DNA of 64,000 bases from Arcobacter sp. F2176 (GTDB lineage Bacteria > Campylobacterota > Campylobacteria > Campylobacterales > Arcobacteraceae). The DNA lies in assembly GCF_004116465.1 (NCBI RefSeq), contig NZ_PDJV01000002.1, forward strand, positions 186,001 to 250,000, in the 5' to 3' direction. Of this stretch, positions 27,809 to 37,145 are shown piece by piece; the first letter of the stretch is position 1; each line of letters begins with the position of its first letter. The notes under the pieces are model-generated. The model ran no database searches. It was not told the DNA's origin and saw nothing but the letters and a program-made list of their open reading frames with translations. A program made the position numbers and the translations under genes.

Positions 27809-29421
27809 GATTTTGTAATGGTTGTACAATCAAGCTGTCTATGAAACCATGAAACATAGCCATCAATATTTTTTTGCATTGCTGCATCTAAATATGGTTG
27901 ATATAATGGGATTCTAGGAACATCATCATAAACAATCTCAATCATCTCTTTAATCATATTTTCATATTTTGGATTATCTATTTCCATATGAAGTGTTTCA
28001 TCTGTTAGTTTCTCAATTTTTTCATTTTTATAATTTGATGAATTAAATAAGTGTCCATATTTATATGCCCAGAAGAAGTAATAATCAGGATAATTCAACC
28101 ACCCTCCAAAGTTTTCTAAATGCATAGGAAGTCTTTTTTCAACAAGTGCTGCTGTTCTCCAATTTGCCCCTGGAATTTTGTCAAGTTTAACTTTTATACC
28201 TATTTTTTTCAATCCTTCTTGGATTAGAAGTGCGGTTGGTTCTTGCCATGATGCAAGACCTAAATTATACGAAAGTGTTGTTTTAAACCCATCTTTAAAT
28301 CCAGCTTCTTCTAATAGTTTTTTAGCTTTTTCTATATTTGTATTATAAGGAGATGGTTGCGGCCATACAATATTTGATGGAGTTTTACTACTTGCTCCAA
28401 ACATAGGTTTTCCTCTTCCATAAGCAGCTGATGATAAAATCTCTTCATAAGGAATAGCATAAGCAATAGCTTGTCTAACTTTTTTATTATCAAAAGGTTT
28501 ATATTTAACATTTAATCCTAAAACATGTATACAGTTATCAATAGGAGCACCAGAAACTTTTATTTTGCCTTCTTCTTTGAATTCTTTTACATCTTTTGGT
28601 GGAACATTTGTATATAGATCTGCATCTTTTCTCTCTAATAATGCTCGTCTAGTAGAAGCTGATGGTACTTCTCTTACTATAACTCTTTTTATTGCAGGTT
28701 TTTGAGCTATGGCATAATCTTCATTTCTTTGATAAACAAATTGTTGCCCCGGATCCCATCTTAAGATTTTATACGGTCCAGAACCAGCAGGAGTCTTATG
28801 TAAATACTCTGTAGCCCAAGGGTCATTTGCACTAGCATGTGCTTTAGCAACTTTTGAATTGATAATAAAAGGAATTGGCACAGCTAAATCAGGAAGTGTT
28901 AATTTAGAAGGAAATGGTAAATCAATTCTAAATGTTATATCATCAACAGCAACAAATTGTTTTGGATCTGACATAGAACCAGCTTTCATCTGTACAGTTG
29001 GGAAACCACCTAAAGTAACAGCTCTATCAAAAGACCATTTTACATCATGTGCAGTAACTGGTGTGCCATCCCAAAATTTAGCTTTTGGATTGATTTTAAA
29101 AGTAATTGATTTTTTATCATCTGAAAATTCCCAAGATTGGGCAATTTCTGGTTCTATTTTTGTAGAATCATATGCATATGAGCCATCAGGAAGAGTTTTA
29201 ACTCCAAATTTTACAAGTCTGTCATAAATATTTACAGTAACTTGATAACTAGGTCTATTTGTACCTTTTCTATGTAAATCTAAACTATTGATATTGTTTC
29301 CACTAACAACTACTAAAACACCATTGCTCCCAGTTGCTGCATTTGCCTCTGTTGGTAAATATCTTAAAAAAGGCAGTATTGAAGCAGCACCTGCTATTCT
29401 CATAAAATCTCTTCTTTCCAT
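27805..29421 (-). CDS. Periplasmic solute-binding protein family 5 with Tat-type signal
   Basis: 538-residue extracellular solute-binding protein (SBP_bac_5) for oligopeptides, nickel-chelates, glycosides or related solutes. The N-terminus MERRDFMRIAGAASILPFL has a twin-arginine pair followed by a hydrophobic stretch and an ANAA cleavage region, so Tat export is likely. Family motifs include IEPEIAQSWEFSDD, FKINPKAKFWDGTPVTAHDVKWSFDR and VRQAIAYAI. It lies between the allophanate hydrolase and the permeases in one operon. Its ligand is not known. Confidence 0.92.
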   Translation of the reverse strand: MERRDFMRIAGAASILPFLRYLPTEANAATGSNGVLVVVSGNNINSLDLHRKGTNRPSYQVTVNIYDRLVKFGVKTLPDGSYAYDSTKIEPEIAQSWEFSDDKKSITFKINPKAKFWDGTPVTAHDVKWSFDRAVTLGGFPTVQMKAGSMSDPKQFVAVDDITFRIDLPFPSKLTLPDLAVPIPFIINSKVAKAHASANDPWATEYLHKTPAGSGPYKILRWDPGQQFVYQRNEDYAIAQKPAIKRVIVREVPSASTRRALLERKDADLYTNVPPKDVKEFKEEGKIKVSGAPIDNCIHVLGLNVKYKPFDNKKVRQAIAYAIPYEEILSSAAYGRGKPMFGASSKTPSNIVWPQPSPYNTNIEKAKKLLEEAGFKDGFKTTLSYNLGLASWQEPTALLIQEGLKKIGIKVKLDKIPGANWRTAALVEKRLPMHLENFGGWLNYPDYYFFWAYKYGHLFNSSNYKNEKIEKLTDETLHMEIDNPKYENMIKEMIEIVYDDVPRIPLYQPYLDAAMQKNIDGYVSWFHRQLDCTTITKS

Positions 29422-29431
29422 TTTTTATCCT

Positions 29432-31234
29432 TTAATTTAATTTTTGATTTGAATTTAAAAAAGCTTTCCAGCCACCAAAACTTGAAATATCTTTTGCACC
29501 AATTAAGGCACTTGGCTCACATAAAAAACCTTTTACAGTTTTTTTATTTTCTAATTCAATTGAACCTATGCATAAGGGTTTTGGGATAGTTCTCTCAAAT
29601 TCTCCTAAATTTTCAATTGGTATTGCCCAAACTTCAAGTTCAATAGAAACTCCATTTTCATCTTGAATAAGCCCAGGTTTTAGTATTTCTTCACCTTGAA
29701 GTTTAAAAAGTTTGTAATTTGGAGTTGTTTTTGTTTCGTATAAAAATCTTGAATTTAATTTTAATAAGTCTTTATTTAAGGGCATTCCTCTAAGGTGTGC
29801 TCCTACAACAGCTACTTCTATCTCATCATAAGTTACGCCAAAAGTATCATCATCACTTAGTTTTACTTCAACCTTACTATTTCCATATGTTAGAGTCATA
29901 TCTTTTTGGATATATTTAGCAAACTTTGCAATTTTTAGTTCCTCGAAGGCATTTGCTATAAGTGTAACTCCTCCAGCAAAACCATCTTCTCTTTTATTTA
30001 CAGGAATTGCTATTGCGCTGAGGTCTAAAAGATTTACAAAGTTTGTATAAATACCAAGTCTAGAATTTGCTTTTATTGGATCATTTTCTATCTCTTTTAC
30101 ACTTGCAACTCTTGGCATTGAGGGTAAACATAAGATGTCAAATTGTTCCAATACTGGTTCAATCTCTTTTTTAAGTTCATTAAATCTATAAATATCTCTA
30201 TAAACATCACTTGCAGAAAATGTTTCTGCTTTTTGGATAAGTTTTCTAGTAATATCTAAAATATCATTTGGTTGATTTTTTATCATATCTCCAATTACTG
30301 TGTATCTTTCAGCTAACCAAGTACCTTCATATAATAATTGAGCAACTTCAAAGAAAGGTTTTAAATCTATTTCAATAGTTTTAAAACCTTTTTCTTGGAT
30401 AAGAGAGATTGTTTGTTCATATGATTTTCTTTGAATTTCATCATCAATAAAGATTTGAGAATCGCTATTTGGAATAGCTACAACTACATCTTGGGTATTT
30501 TTATATTTGTTTTTAGGTCTTTTTTTAGAGTAAGGATCTTTTTCATCATGTTTGCTAGCAACTTCAAAAATATCATAAGCATCTTCAATATTTAAAGCTA
30601 AAATTGAAACAGTATCAACTGTAAGACAAGCAGGAACTACTCCTCTTTTTGAAAAAGCTCCCAAAGTTGGTTTTAGTCCAACTAGATTATTAAGTGCTGC
30701 TGGAATTCTTCCTGAACCTGCTGTATCAGTTCCAAGGGAAAAAGAAAATAGTTGGTGAGAAACAGCAACAGCAGAACCACAACTAGAACCACCTGGAATA
30801 ATGTTTTCATCAAGGGCATTTTTAGGTGCTCCATAAGGAGTTCTAATTCCAACTAAACCAGTTGCAAATTGGTCTAGATTTGTTTTTCCTATACAAACAG
30901 CACCTGCTTCTTTTAAAACTTTTACTATAAAAGCATCTTCTTTTGCAATATATTCATATGCAGGACAAGCAGCAGTTGTAGGAATACCTTCTACATCAAT
31001 ATTATCTTTTACTGTAAAAGGGATTCCCCAAAGTGGTTTTTTATCTAAGTCCATCTTTTCTAAAGATGAAGTTTGAGCAAATATATCTTCTATGGGTTGT
31101 AGATGAATAAATATTCCATCATCATTTACTTTTTTAATTCTATTGTAAACCTCAGTTACAATATCTTTAGGTGTTACACCTTTTTTGTATGAGTCATGGA
31201 TACTTTTGATATCAAATAACTGATTGCTTAACAT
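29432..31234 (-). CDS. atzF: Allophanate hydrolase (AtzF type)
   Basis: 600 residues: an amidase-signature domain plus the allophanate-hydrolase C-terminal domain (VVGAHLRGMPLNKDLL, SVPGE-like region). The catalytic Ser-cisSer-Lys triad reads Lys76 (FTVKDNID), Ser150 (PGGSSCGSAVAVS) and Ser174 (DTAGSGRIPAA); a Cys replaces the third Ser of the GGSSS string. AtzF splits allophanate into ammonia and CO2. No urea carboxylase or biuret hydrolase gene lies alongside. It leads the operon with the Opp/Dpp importer, so the imported compound may yield allophanate or a related acyl urea. The start at 31234 follows AAAAGGTAAAAC. Confidence 0.88.
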   Translation of the reverse strand: MLSNQLFDIKSIHDSYKKGVTPKDIVTEVYNRIKKVNDDGIFIHLQPIEDIFAQTSSLEKMDLDKKPLWGIPFTVKDNIDVEGIPTTAACPAYEYIAKEDAFIVKVLKEAGAVCIGKTNLDQFATGLVGIRTPYGAPKNALDENIIPGGSSCGSAVAVSHQLFSFSLGTDTAGSGRIPAALNNLVGLKPTLGAFSKRGVVPACLTVDTVSILALNIEDAYDIFEVASKHDEKDPYSKKRPKNKYKNTQDVVVAIPNSDSQIFIDDEIQRKSYEQTISLIQEKGFKTIEIDLKPFFEVAQLLYEGTWLAERYTVIGDMIKNQPNDILDITRKLIQKAETFSASDVYRDIYRFNELKKEIEPVLEQFDILCLPSMPRVASVKEIENDPIKANSRLGIYTNFVNLLDLSAIAIPVNKREDGFAGGVTLIANAFEELKIAKFAKYIQKDMTLTYGNSKVEVKLSDDDTFGVTYDEIEVAVVGAHLRGMPLNKDLLKLNSRFLYETKTTPNYKLFKLQGEEILKPGLIQDENGVSIELEVWAIPIENLGEFERTIPKPLCIGSIELENKKTVKGFLCEPSALIGAKDISSFGGWKAFLNSNQKLN

Positions 31235-31300
31235 GTTTTACCTTTTCAAAATAAAATTTATATTGGAAATTGTAAAACTATGAGGTAAATTAAAAGTAAA

Positions 31301-32173
31301 TTATTTTTTTTTGAATTTGATTTCCGCTAAAAGTAGGGCAAATATGATTAAGGTAGCTCCAAAAAGTTGGATTGAACTTAGAAGCTCATTTCCTACAAAA
31401 TAGCCATAAACACCTGCACTTACAGGTTCCATAGAAAAAATAACTGCTGTTTTTGTAGGAGTTGTAAATTGTTGCATATAAGTTTGTATCAAAAAGGCAT
31501 AAACAGTTGCAAAGATAGAAGTGATTATTAGTGCTTTTAAAAATGTATTATTAAAATTCAAATCAAAAGTTACACTATCTAAACTAAGTGAAAATAATAA
31601 AGATAATATTGTCACAGTTATAAATTGAAACAGTACTAAGAGATATACATTAACTCTTTTTGAATATTTGTCAGTAAAGAGTATTTGTAAAGCAAAAAGT
31701 AAAGCACATATTATTCCTAATACTTCACCTTTTCCAAGTGATAAACTTCCACTCATAGTTAATAAATACAGACCACAAACGGCTATTAGAGAACTTATAA
31801 AAACCATTTTTCTAACATGCTCTTTAAAAACAACATAGGCTAAGAAAGGTACAATTATTACATTTAATCCTGTTAAAAAAGCTATTATTGAACTTTTTGT
31901 ATAGGCCAAACCAAAGGTTTGAGTAGCAAAGGCAGAAAATAAAAAACAGCCTAAAATAACTCCATAAAGAATAGTTTGCTTATTTAATTTGTCAAAATAT
32001 TTATATGCAATTATTGCCATTAAAATAGTAGCAATTCCAAAACGCCAAAATAAAAATGCATAAACAGGTACAGATTTAATAGCATCTTGTACCATTAAAA
32101 AAGTCACACCCCAAGCAATAGCGACAGTTAAAAGTAAAAAGTCTGCTCTTAGTTCTAATAGTTTTTTATTCAA
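31301..32173 (-). CDS. EamA/DMT-family permease
   Basis: 290-residue ten-helix transporter of the drug/metabolite superfamily (LLTVAIAWGVTFLMVQDAIKS at the N-terminus, in two pieces; AFLTGLNVIIVPFLAYVVFKE; SMEPVSAGVYGYFVGNELL near the end). It is distinct from the tandem pair at 7.3 kb. The start is TTG at 32173, preceded by AGGAGAATAA. It stands alone, 67 bases upstream of the allophanate hydrolase gene and possibly in the same transcript. Substrate unknown. Confidence 0.87.
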   Translation of the reverse strand: MNKKLLELRADFLLLTVAIAWGVTFLMVQDAIKSVPVYAFLFWRFGIATILMAIIAYKYFDKLNKQTILYGVILGCFLFSAFATQTFGLAYTKSSIIAFLTGLNVIIVPFLAYVVFKEHVRKMVFISSLIAVCGLYLLTMSGSLSLGKGEVLGIICALLFALQILFTDKYSKRVNVYLLVLFQFITVTILSLLFSLSLDSVTFDLNFNNTFLKALIITSIFATVYAFLIQTYMQQFTTPTKTAVIFSMEPVSAGVYGYFVGNELLSSIQLFGATLIIFALLLAEIKFKKK

Positions 32174-32234
32174 TTATTCTCCTAAAATAAAATTTGCATT
32201 GTACCCATAGTTTATTTAAACAAAAGACAATTAT

Positions 32235-32253
32235 ATGTATAAATTATATACAT
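32235..32253. promoter_or_regulatory. Palindrome upstream of the amino-acid ABC operon
   Basis: ATGTATA (32235-32241) and TATACAT (32247-32253) are perfect inverted arms around AATTA, 65 bases before the ATPase start and in the 144-bp gap between divergent genes. It may be an operator for either direction. No regulator gene is adjacent, so the binder is unknown. Confidence 0.4.
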
Positions 32254-32317
32254 GCTCTATAGGAATGTTAAAATAAATTTAGCTATGATATCGTCTTAGT
32301 CTAATTAAAGAGAGATG

Positions 32318-33055
32318 ATGGATAATATTATAAGTATGAAGAAAATCGATAAGTTTTATGACAAGTTTCATGTCTTAAAAGGAATTGATTTCAATGTTAA
32401 AAAAGGTGAAATTGTTGTTGTTTGTGGACCTTCTGGTTCAGGGAAATCAACATTAATCCGATGTATTAATGGTTTAGAAGAAATAGATAGCGGTGAAATT
32501 TTTGTTGATAACATCGATATCCATGGAAGCAAAAAAAATCTACAAACTATAAGAAGCGAAGTTGGTATGGTATTCCAACATTTTAATCTTTTTCCCCATT
32601 TAACTATACTTGAAAACATTACTTTAGCACCCAATTTAGTCAAAAATATAAAAAAAGAGGATGCTAGCACTATTGCAATGGAACTTTTAAAAAAAGTAAA
32701 ACTAGAAGATAAAGCGAACTCTTATCCTGGGGATTTATCAGGTGGTCAAAAACAGCGTGTTGCTATTGCTAGAAGTTTAGCAATGAAGCCTAAGATAATA
32801 CTTTTTGATGAGCCTACATCTGCATTAGATCCAGAAACAATCGGTGATGTTTTAGCTGTAATGAAAGATTTAGCCCACGAAAGCTTTACAATAGTATGTG
32901 TAACTCATGAGATGGGGTTTGCAAAAGAAGTTGGAGATAGAATAGTATTTATGGATCATGGTGTTGTAGTTGAAGAATCTACACCAAAAGAATTTTTTGA
33001 AAATCCAAAAAGTGATAGAGCAAAAAAATTCTTAAATGAAATTTTAACACATTAA
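32318..33055 (+). CDS. Polar amino-acid ABC transporter ATP-binding protein (GlnQ type)
   Basis: About 245 residues with the full ABC set: Walker [11 protein letters not shown]-loop [12 protein letters not shown], signature [20 protein letters not shown], Walker [15 protein letters not shown] and the switch His in VTHEMGFA. The strings are typical of glutamine/arginine/general amino-acid importers. Two adjacent ATG codons (32315 and 32318) could start it; the second is better spaced from AAAGAGAG. It opens an operon with the binding protein, permease, MarC and LysE family genes. Confidence 0.94.
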   Translation: MDNIISMKKIDKFYDKFHVLKGIDFNVKKGEIVVVCGPSGSGKSTLIRCINGLEEIDSGEIFVDNIDIHGSKKNLQTIRSEVGMVFQHFNLFPHLTILENITLAPNLVKNIKKEDASTIAMELLKKVKLEDKANSYPGDLSGGQKQRVAIARSLAMKPKIILFDEPTSALDPETIGDVLAVMKDLAHESFTIVCVTHEMGFAKEVGDRIVFMDHGVVVEESTPKEFFENPKSDRAKKFLNEILTH

Positions 33056-33072
33056 ATAAAAAAGGAAGAAAA

Positions 33073-33888
33073 ATGAAAAAAACGCTTTTAGCTATTTTAG
33101 TATTTGCTACAGTTAATTTAGTGGCATCGGATATAAATTTATGGAAGAATTCTACATTGAATAAAATCTTAGAAAGAGGTGAAATGCAAGTTTGTTTAGA
33201 ACCTGGATATATGCCTTTTGAAATGAAAGATAAAAAGGGTAGAATTATTGGTTATGATGTGGATGTTGCTAAAAAAATGGCTAAAGATATGGGAGTTAAA
33301 TTAAAACTTCTTCCTACAGCTTGGGATGGTATAGTTGCAGCACTTGTAACTGGAAAATGTGATATTATTATCTCTGGTATGACTGTTTCTCAACAAAGAA
33401 ACTTAAAAGTAAATTTTGCAGATCCATATTTAGTAGTTGGACAAACTATGTTAATGAACAAATCTTTAGAAGGTAAAATCACATCTGCAAAACAGTTAGA
33501 TGATCCAAAATATACAATTGTTACAAAACTTGGAACATCAGCTGAAATTGCAATAAGAAAATTTTATAAAAAAGCAAAAATTGTTACATTTGAAACTGAA
33601 GCAGATGCTGTAAGTGAAGTGTTAAATGATAATGCAACTGCATTTGTTTATGACCAACCATACAATATCTTATTTATGGCAGATAAAGGTAAAGATAAAT
33701 TAGTACATTTAGATGAACCTTTAACATTTGAACCTTTAGCATGGGCAATTAGAAAAGGTGATCCTGATTTTTTAAATTGGTTAAATAACTTTTTAAGACA
33801 AATGAAGGGTGACAAAGTAATTGATTTCTATGGTAAGTTAAATGATAAGTGGTTGAAAGATACTGCTTGGTTAAAAAGAGTTCAATAA
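33073..33888 (+). CDS. Periplasmic amino-acid-binding protein (SBP family 3)
   Basis: 271 residues with a Sec signal (MKKTLLAILVFATVNLVAS, cleavage near residue 19) and the family-3 fold: MQVCLEPGYMPFEMKDKKG, IIGYDVDVAKKMAKDMGV, TAWDGIVAALVTGKCDIIISGMT in pieces. It should deliver a polar amino acid to the permease encoded four bases downstream. The binding signature LxPG-MPFE occurs in several amino-acid receptors, so the ligand cannot be fixed. The start has AAAGGAAGAAAA. Confidence 0.93.
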   Translation: MKKTLLAILVFATVNLVASDINLWKNSTLNKILERGEMQVCLEPGYMPFEMKDKKGRIIGYDVDVAKKMAKDMGVKLKLLPTAWDGIVAALVTGKCDIIISGMTVSQQRNLKVNFADPYLVVGQTMLMNKSLEGKITSAKQLDDPKYTIVTKLGTSAEIAIRKFYKKAKIVTFETEADAVSEVLNDNATAFVYDQPYNILFMADKGKDKLVHLDEPLTFEPLAWAIRKGDPDFLNWLNNFLRQMKGDKVIDFYGKLNDKWLKDTAWLKRVQ

Positions 33889-33891
33889 TCT

Positions 33892-34857
33892 ATGGCAAGA
33901 AGAGAATCATGGACACAAAATAAAAAGCTAGGGCATATCATTGCCTTAGCTTTATTTATTGTTTTAGGATATTTTTTATATGCAGCAGCTTCAAATATTA
34001 ATTATGTTTGGAAGTGGAGTTCTGTTCCTAAATATTTTGCATATAAAGAAACTATAACAATAGAAGCCCCAGTAGATGGAAAACTAGTATTAGAAGATGG
34101 CAAATACTATATTAAGGGTGATGAAAATATAACTCTTAATAAGTTAGATAGTAGTTTTTTATTTGAGTATAAAGTGGGTGAAAATGTATATAGTGGCGAT
34201 TATATTGCTACAAAAACAGTAACAAAACCAGGACCTATTTTAAATGGTTTATGGATAACCTTAAAAATATCCTTTTTCGCAGCTGTTTTAACTTTTTTTA
34301 TTGGTATTATTGTTGCTTTTATGAAGCTATCTCCAATAGTATTTATAAAAGATTTAGCAACGGTATATGTAACAATCGTAAGGGGAACTCCTTTATTAGT
34401 TCAAATATTTTTATTTTATTTTATTGTTGCAAATATTTTTGAATTTGATCGTTTTGTAGCAGGGGTATTATCTTTAGGTATATTTTTTGGTGCATATATG
34501 GCAGAGATTTTAAGAGGTGCTATTCAATCTATTGATAAAGGTCAACTAGAAGCTTCAAAATCTTTGGGAATATCTAACTTTCAAGCTATGAGATATATAA
34601 TTTTACCTCAAGCTTTTAAAAGAGCTTTGCCAACACTTATTGGTGAAATGATTGCTTTAGTAAAAGATTCTTCTTTGGTTTCAGTTATTTCTATTACAGA
34701 TTTGACAAAAGTTGGAAAAGAGATTGTTGCAAATACTTTTTCTCCTTTTGAAACTTGGATAATTGTAGCATTACTTTATCTTTGTATAACTTCTGTATTA
34801 AGTTTTATAGGACATAGAATAGAGAAAAAAATGGCTTTAAAAGGTGGAATGAATTAA
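33892..34857 (+). CDS. Amino-acid ABC transporter permease with an extra extracytoplasmic domain
   Basis: 321 residues, about 100 longer than typical HisM/GlnP permeases. After one membrane helix (residues 13-31) comes a beta-rich, hydrophilic segment (about 40-110: ITIEAPVDGKLVLEDGKYYI, then GDENITLNKLDSSF) that resembles a lipoyl or barrel-sandwich-like fold in its APVDGKL start. The standard permease follows: GLWITLKISFFAAVLTF, RGTPLLVQIFLFYF, coupling loop EASKSLGISNFQAMRYIILPQAF split at the Gly. The insertion would face the periplasm, near the receptor. Confidence 0.9.
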   Translation: MARRESWTQNKKLGHIIALALFIVLGYFLYAAASNINYVWKWSSVPKYFAYKETITIEAPVDGKLVLEDGKYYIKGDENITLNKLDSSFLFEYKVGENVYSGDYIATKTVTKPGPILNGLWITLKISFFAAVLTFFIGIIVAFMKLSPIVFIKDLATVYVTIVRGTPLLVQIFLFYFIVANIFEFDRFVAGVLSLGIFFGAYMAEILRGAIQSIDKGQLEASKSLGISNFQAMRYIILPQAFKRALPTLIGEMIALVKDSSLVSVISITDLTKVGKEIVANTFSPFETWIIVALLYLCITSVLSFIGHRIEKKMALKGGMN

Positions 34858-35487
34858 TTGGAAATTTTTCAAAATTTTTTACAACAAAGTATCACATTTT
34901 TTGCAATAATTGATCCTATTGGAATAAGTGCAATTGCTTTGTCAATTCTTAGTCCCAATATCTCAAAAACACAAATGTCTACAATCGCTAGAAAAACAAC
35001 TATTACTATTGTAGTGGCATTTTTTGTTGTATTGATTAGTGGAGATTTAGTTTTAAAACTATTTGGTATAGGAGAAGATTCACTTCAAGTTATGGGTGGA
35101 TTGATTTTATTATTGATGGCTATTACTATGGTAAGAGGAAGTTCTTCTAATGAAAATCAAGATGGTACAAGAGATAGTAAAAAAGATGAAGAACTAGCAG
35201 TTATTCCAATAGGTATTCCAATTGCTTTTGGAGCTGGACTTTTTACTACAATTATTATTTTTAAAAATCAAGTTGAAAATACTATGGAACTTTTTACTTT
35301 GGTTATGGCTTTTTGTATTAATGCTTTGATATTTTATTTAATACTAAGAAACTCAATCTATATTAAAAAATATTTAGGTGTTACTGGACAAAATGTTGTA
35401 ACAAAACTTATGGGACTTATTGTTGGAGCACTTGCCGTTCAATTTATAGTTTCAGGAATTATACATTTAGCTAAAAGTTATATTTAG
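34858..35487 (+). CDS. MarC-family integral membrane protein
   Basis: 209 residues with six hydrophobic segments and the MarC-family start (FAIIDPIGISAIALSIL) and GEDSLQVMGGLILLLMAITMV. TTG at 34858 directly follows the permease stop, so translation is probably coupled. MarC proteins have no firm function; some have been tied to amino-acid or drug resistance phenotypes. Its place between an amino-acid importer and a LysE-type exporter suggests overflow export of an amino acid. Confidence 0.88.
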   Translation: MEIFQNFLQQSITFFAIIDPIGISAIALSILSPNISKTQMSTIARKTTITIVVAFFVVLISGDLVLKLFGIGEDSLQVMGGLILLLMAITMVRGSSSNENQDGTRDSKKDEELAVIPIGIPIAFGAGLFTTIIIFKNQVENTMELFTLVMAFCINALIFYLILRNSIYIKKYLGVTGQNVVTKLMGLIVGALAVQFIVSGIIHLAKSYI

Positions 35488-36104
35488 TGGAATTTGATAT
35501 TTTTATAAAAGGTTACATAGTAGCCTTATCTTTAATAGTGGCAATTGGTGCTCAAAATGCCTATATCTTAAAGCTTGGATTACTTAAGCAACATGTATTA
35601 AAAGCAACACTCATTTGTATTATTTCAGATTTTGTTTTGATTACTTTAGGAGTTTTTGGACTGGGTGCTTTTATAAAAGGAAACCAAACTTTTATAAATG
35701 GCATTGCAATTTTTGGAATAGTTTTTTTATTATTTTATTCTTTTAAGTCTTTTAAGTCAGCTTTTAAAAACGAGAGTTTAAAAATTGATAATGAGATAAA
35801 AACAAATCCTATCAAAGAAGTATTTACTTTACTTTTTATGTTTACTTTTTTAAATCCTCATGTATATTTAGATACAGTTTTATTAATAGGTGGAATTGGA
35901 GCTAATGTTGAAGACAACTTAAAAATATATTTTATTTTAGGTTCTGCTTTAGCTTCAGCTAGCTGGTTTTTGACATTAGGTTATGGAGCTAGAGTCTTAA
36001 TTCCTTTATTTAAAAAACCAATTACTTGGAAAATCTTAGATATATCAGTTGCCTGCTTGATGTTATATATTTCTTACACATTAATAGATTTACTTATCTT
36101 TTAA
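35487..36104 (+). CDS. LysE/ArgO-family amino-acid exporter
   Basis: 205 residues, with the family N-terminus GYIVALSLIVAIGAQNAYILKLGL and the conserved FLNPHVYLDTVLLIGG, both hallmarks of LysE/ArgO basic amino-acid exporters. The start is GTG at 35487, sharing one base with the MarC-family stop. It is the last gene of the amino-acid transport operon. Importer and exporter in one operon imply balancing of lysine/arginine-like amino acids, though the substrate is inferred. Confidence 0.92.
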   Translation: MEFDIFIKGYIVALSLIVAIGAQNAYILKLGLLKQHVLKATLICIISDFVLITLGVFGLGAFIKGNQTFINGIAIFGIVFLLFYSFKSFKSAFKNESLKIDNEIKTNPIKEVFTLLFMFTFLNPHVYLDTVLLIGGIGANVEDNLKIYFILGSALASASWFLTLGYGARVLIPLFKKPITWKILDISVACLMLYISYTLIDLLIF

Positions 36105-36157
36105 ACAAAATTTATTTATAAAATATATAATCTTAGGTAAAATATTCTTCAATATTT

Positions 36158-36175
36158 AGTAGTATATTTACTACT
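36158..36175. promoter_or_regulatory. Short inverted repeat in the thyA leader
   Basis: AGTAGTA (36158-36164), loop TATT, TACTACT (36169-36175), ending 15 bases before the thyA ATG and just ahead of the TAAGGAACG ribosome binding site. The small stem is next to, not over, the binding site. It could be an operator or a leader hairpin; no further evidence is available. Confidence 0.35.
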
Positions 36176-36190
36176 TATGTAAGGAACGAA

Positions 36191-37054
36191 ATGAAGCAAT
36201 ATTTAGACTTGATGAAACATGTATTAGAAAATGGAACACTAAAAGAAGATAGAACAGGAACAGGAACAAAATCAGTATTTGGTTACCAAATGAGATTTGA
36301 TTTAAGTGAAGGTTTTCCTTTAGTAACTACTAAAAAATGTCATTTGAAAGCTATTATTTCAGAGCTTCTTTGGTTTTTAGAAGGTTCAACTGACGAGAGA
36401 AGATTGGCTGAAATTCACTATGGTGATAAGGCAGAAAATATCATAGGCAAAAAAACAGTATGGACTGCAAATGCAGATAATCAAGGTGTTGCTTTAGGAT
36501 ATGAAAATAGTGATACTGTAAAAGAGTTAGGTCCTGTTTATGGAAGCCAATGGAGAAGTTGGAAAACAAATGATGGAAAAGATATTGATCAAGTATCTGA
36601 ATTAATAGAACAAATCAAAAATAATCCTGATTCGAGACGACTTATTTTAAGTGCTTGGAATGTGGCAGAAATAGAAAAAATGGCACTTCCTCCTTGTCAT
36701 ACTTTTTTTCAATTTTATGTGGCAAATGGAAAGTTATCGTGCCAACTTTATCAAAGAAGTGCGGATATATTTTTAGGAGTACCTTTTAATATCGCTTCTT
36801 ATGCATTATTGACTATGATGGTTGCACAAGTTTGTGATTTAGAAGTAGGGGATTTTGTACATACTTTTGGAGATGCACATCTTTATTCAAATCATATAGA
36901 ACAAGCAAACTTACAAATTACAAGAGAACCCTTTGCAAAACCAACTATGAAAATAAATCCAGATATCAAAAATATCTTTGATTTTAAAATGGAAGATTTT
37001 GAACTTAGTAATTACCAAGCTCACGAGCATATAAAAGGTGTAATGGCAGTATAG
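36191..37054 (+). CDS. thyA: Thymidylate synthase ThyA
   Basis: 287 residues: folate-dependent methylation of dUMP to dTMP. Hallmarks are [19 protein letters not shown] near the start, [14 protein letters not shown], the YGSQWRSW motif, and the catalytic Cys (about 169) in [14 protein letters not shown]-type context ([12 protein letters not shown]). The dUMP site [20 protein letters not shown] (read in parts) and the C-terminal IKGVMAV are also present. It lies immediately upstream of folA, matching the shared folate cycle, with a hairpin between. Confidence 0.97.
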   Translation: MKQYLDLMKHVLENGTLKEDRTGTGTKSVFGYQMRFDLSEGFPLVTTKKCHLKAIISELLWFLEGSTDERRLAEIHYGDKAENIIGKKTVWTANADNQGVALGYENSDTVKELGPVYGSQWRSWKTNDGKDIDQVSELIEQIKNNPDSRRLILSAWNVAEIEKMALPPCHTFFQFYVANGKLSCQLYQRSADIFLGVPFNIASYALLTMMVAQVCDLEVGDFVHTFGDAHLYSNHIEQANLQITREPFAKPTMKINPDIKNIFDFKMEDFELSNYQAHEHIKGVMAV

Positions 37055-37058
37055 CCAA

Positions 37059-37079
37059 AAGGCAAATCATTGCCTTCTT
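37059..37079 (+). terminator. Hairpin terminator after thyA
   Basis: AAGGCAA (37059-37065), loop ATCA, TTGCCTT (37070-37076), followed by CTTTTG. It is a short but GC-containing stem with a T-rich tail, five bases after the thyA stop. It probably ends or attenuates the thyA transcript before folA. Confidence 0.6.
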
Positions 37080-37105
37080 TTGTCAAAAAAGTAGATATAT
37101 AAAAA

Positions 37106-37128
37106 TGGTTCCTTTTTATTGGGAACCA
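37106..37128 (+). promoter_or_regulatory. Hairpin in the folA leader
   Basis: TGGTTCC (37106-37112) and GGAACCA (37122-37128) form a 7-bp GC-containing stem around TTTTTATTG, ending a few bases before the AAAAGGAAT ribosome binding site of the dihydrofolate reductase gene. It could be an attenuator or a translation-control hairpin; the spacing leaves the binding site free. Confidence 0.4.
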
Positions 37129-37145
37129 ATTAAAAGGAATACAGT

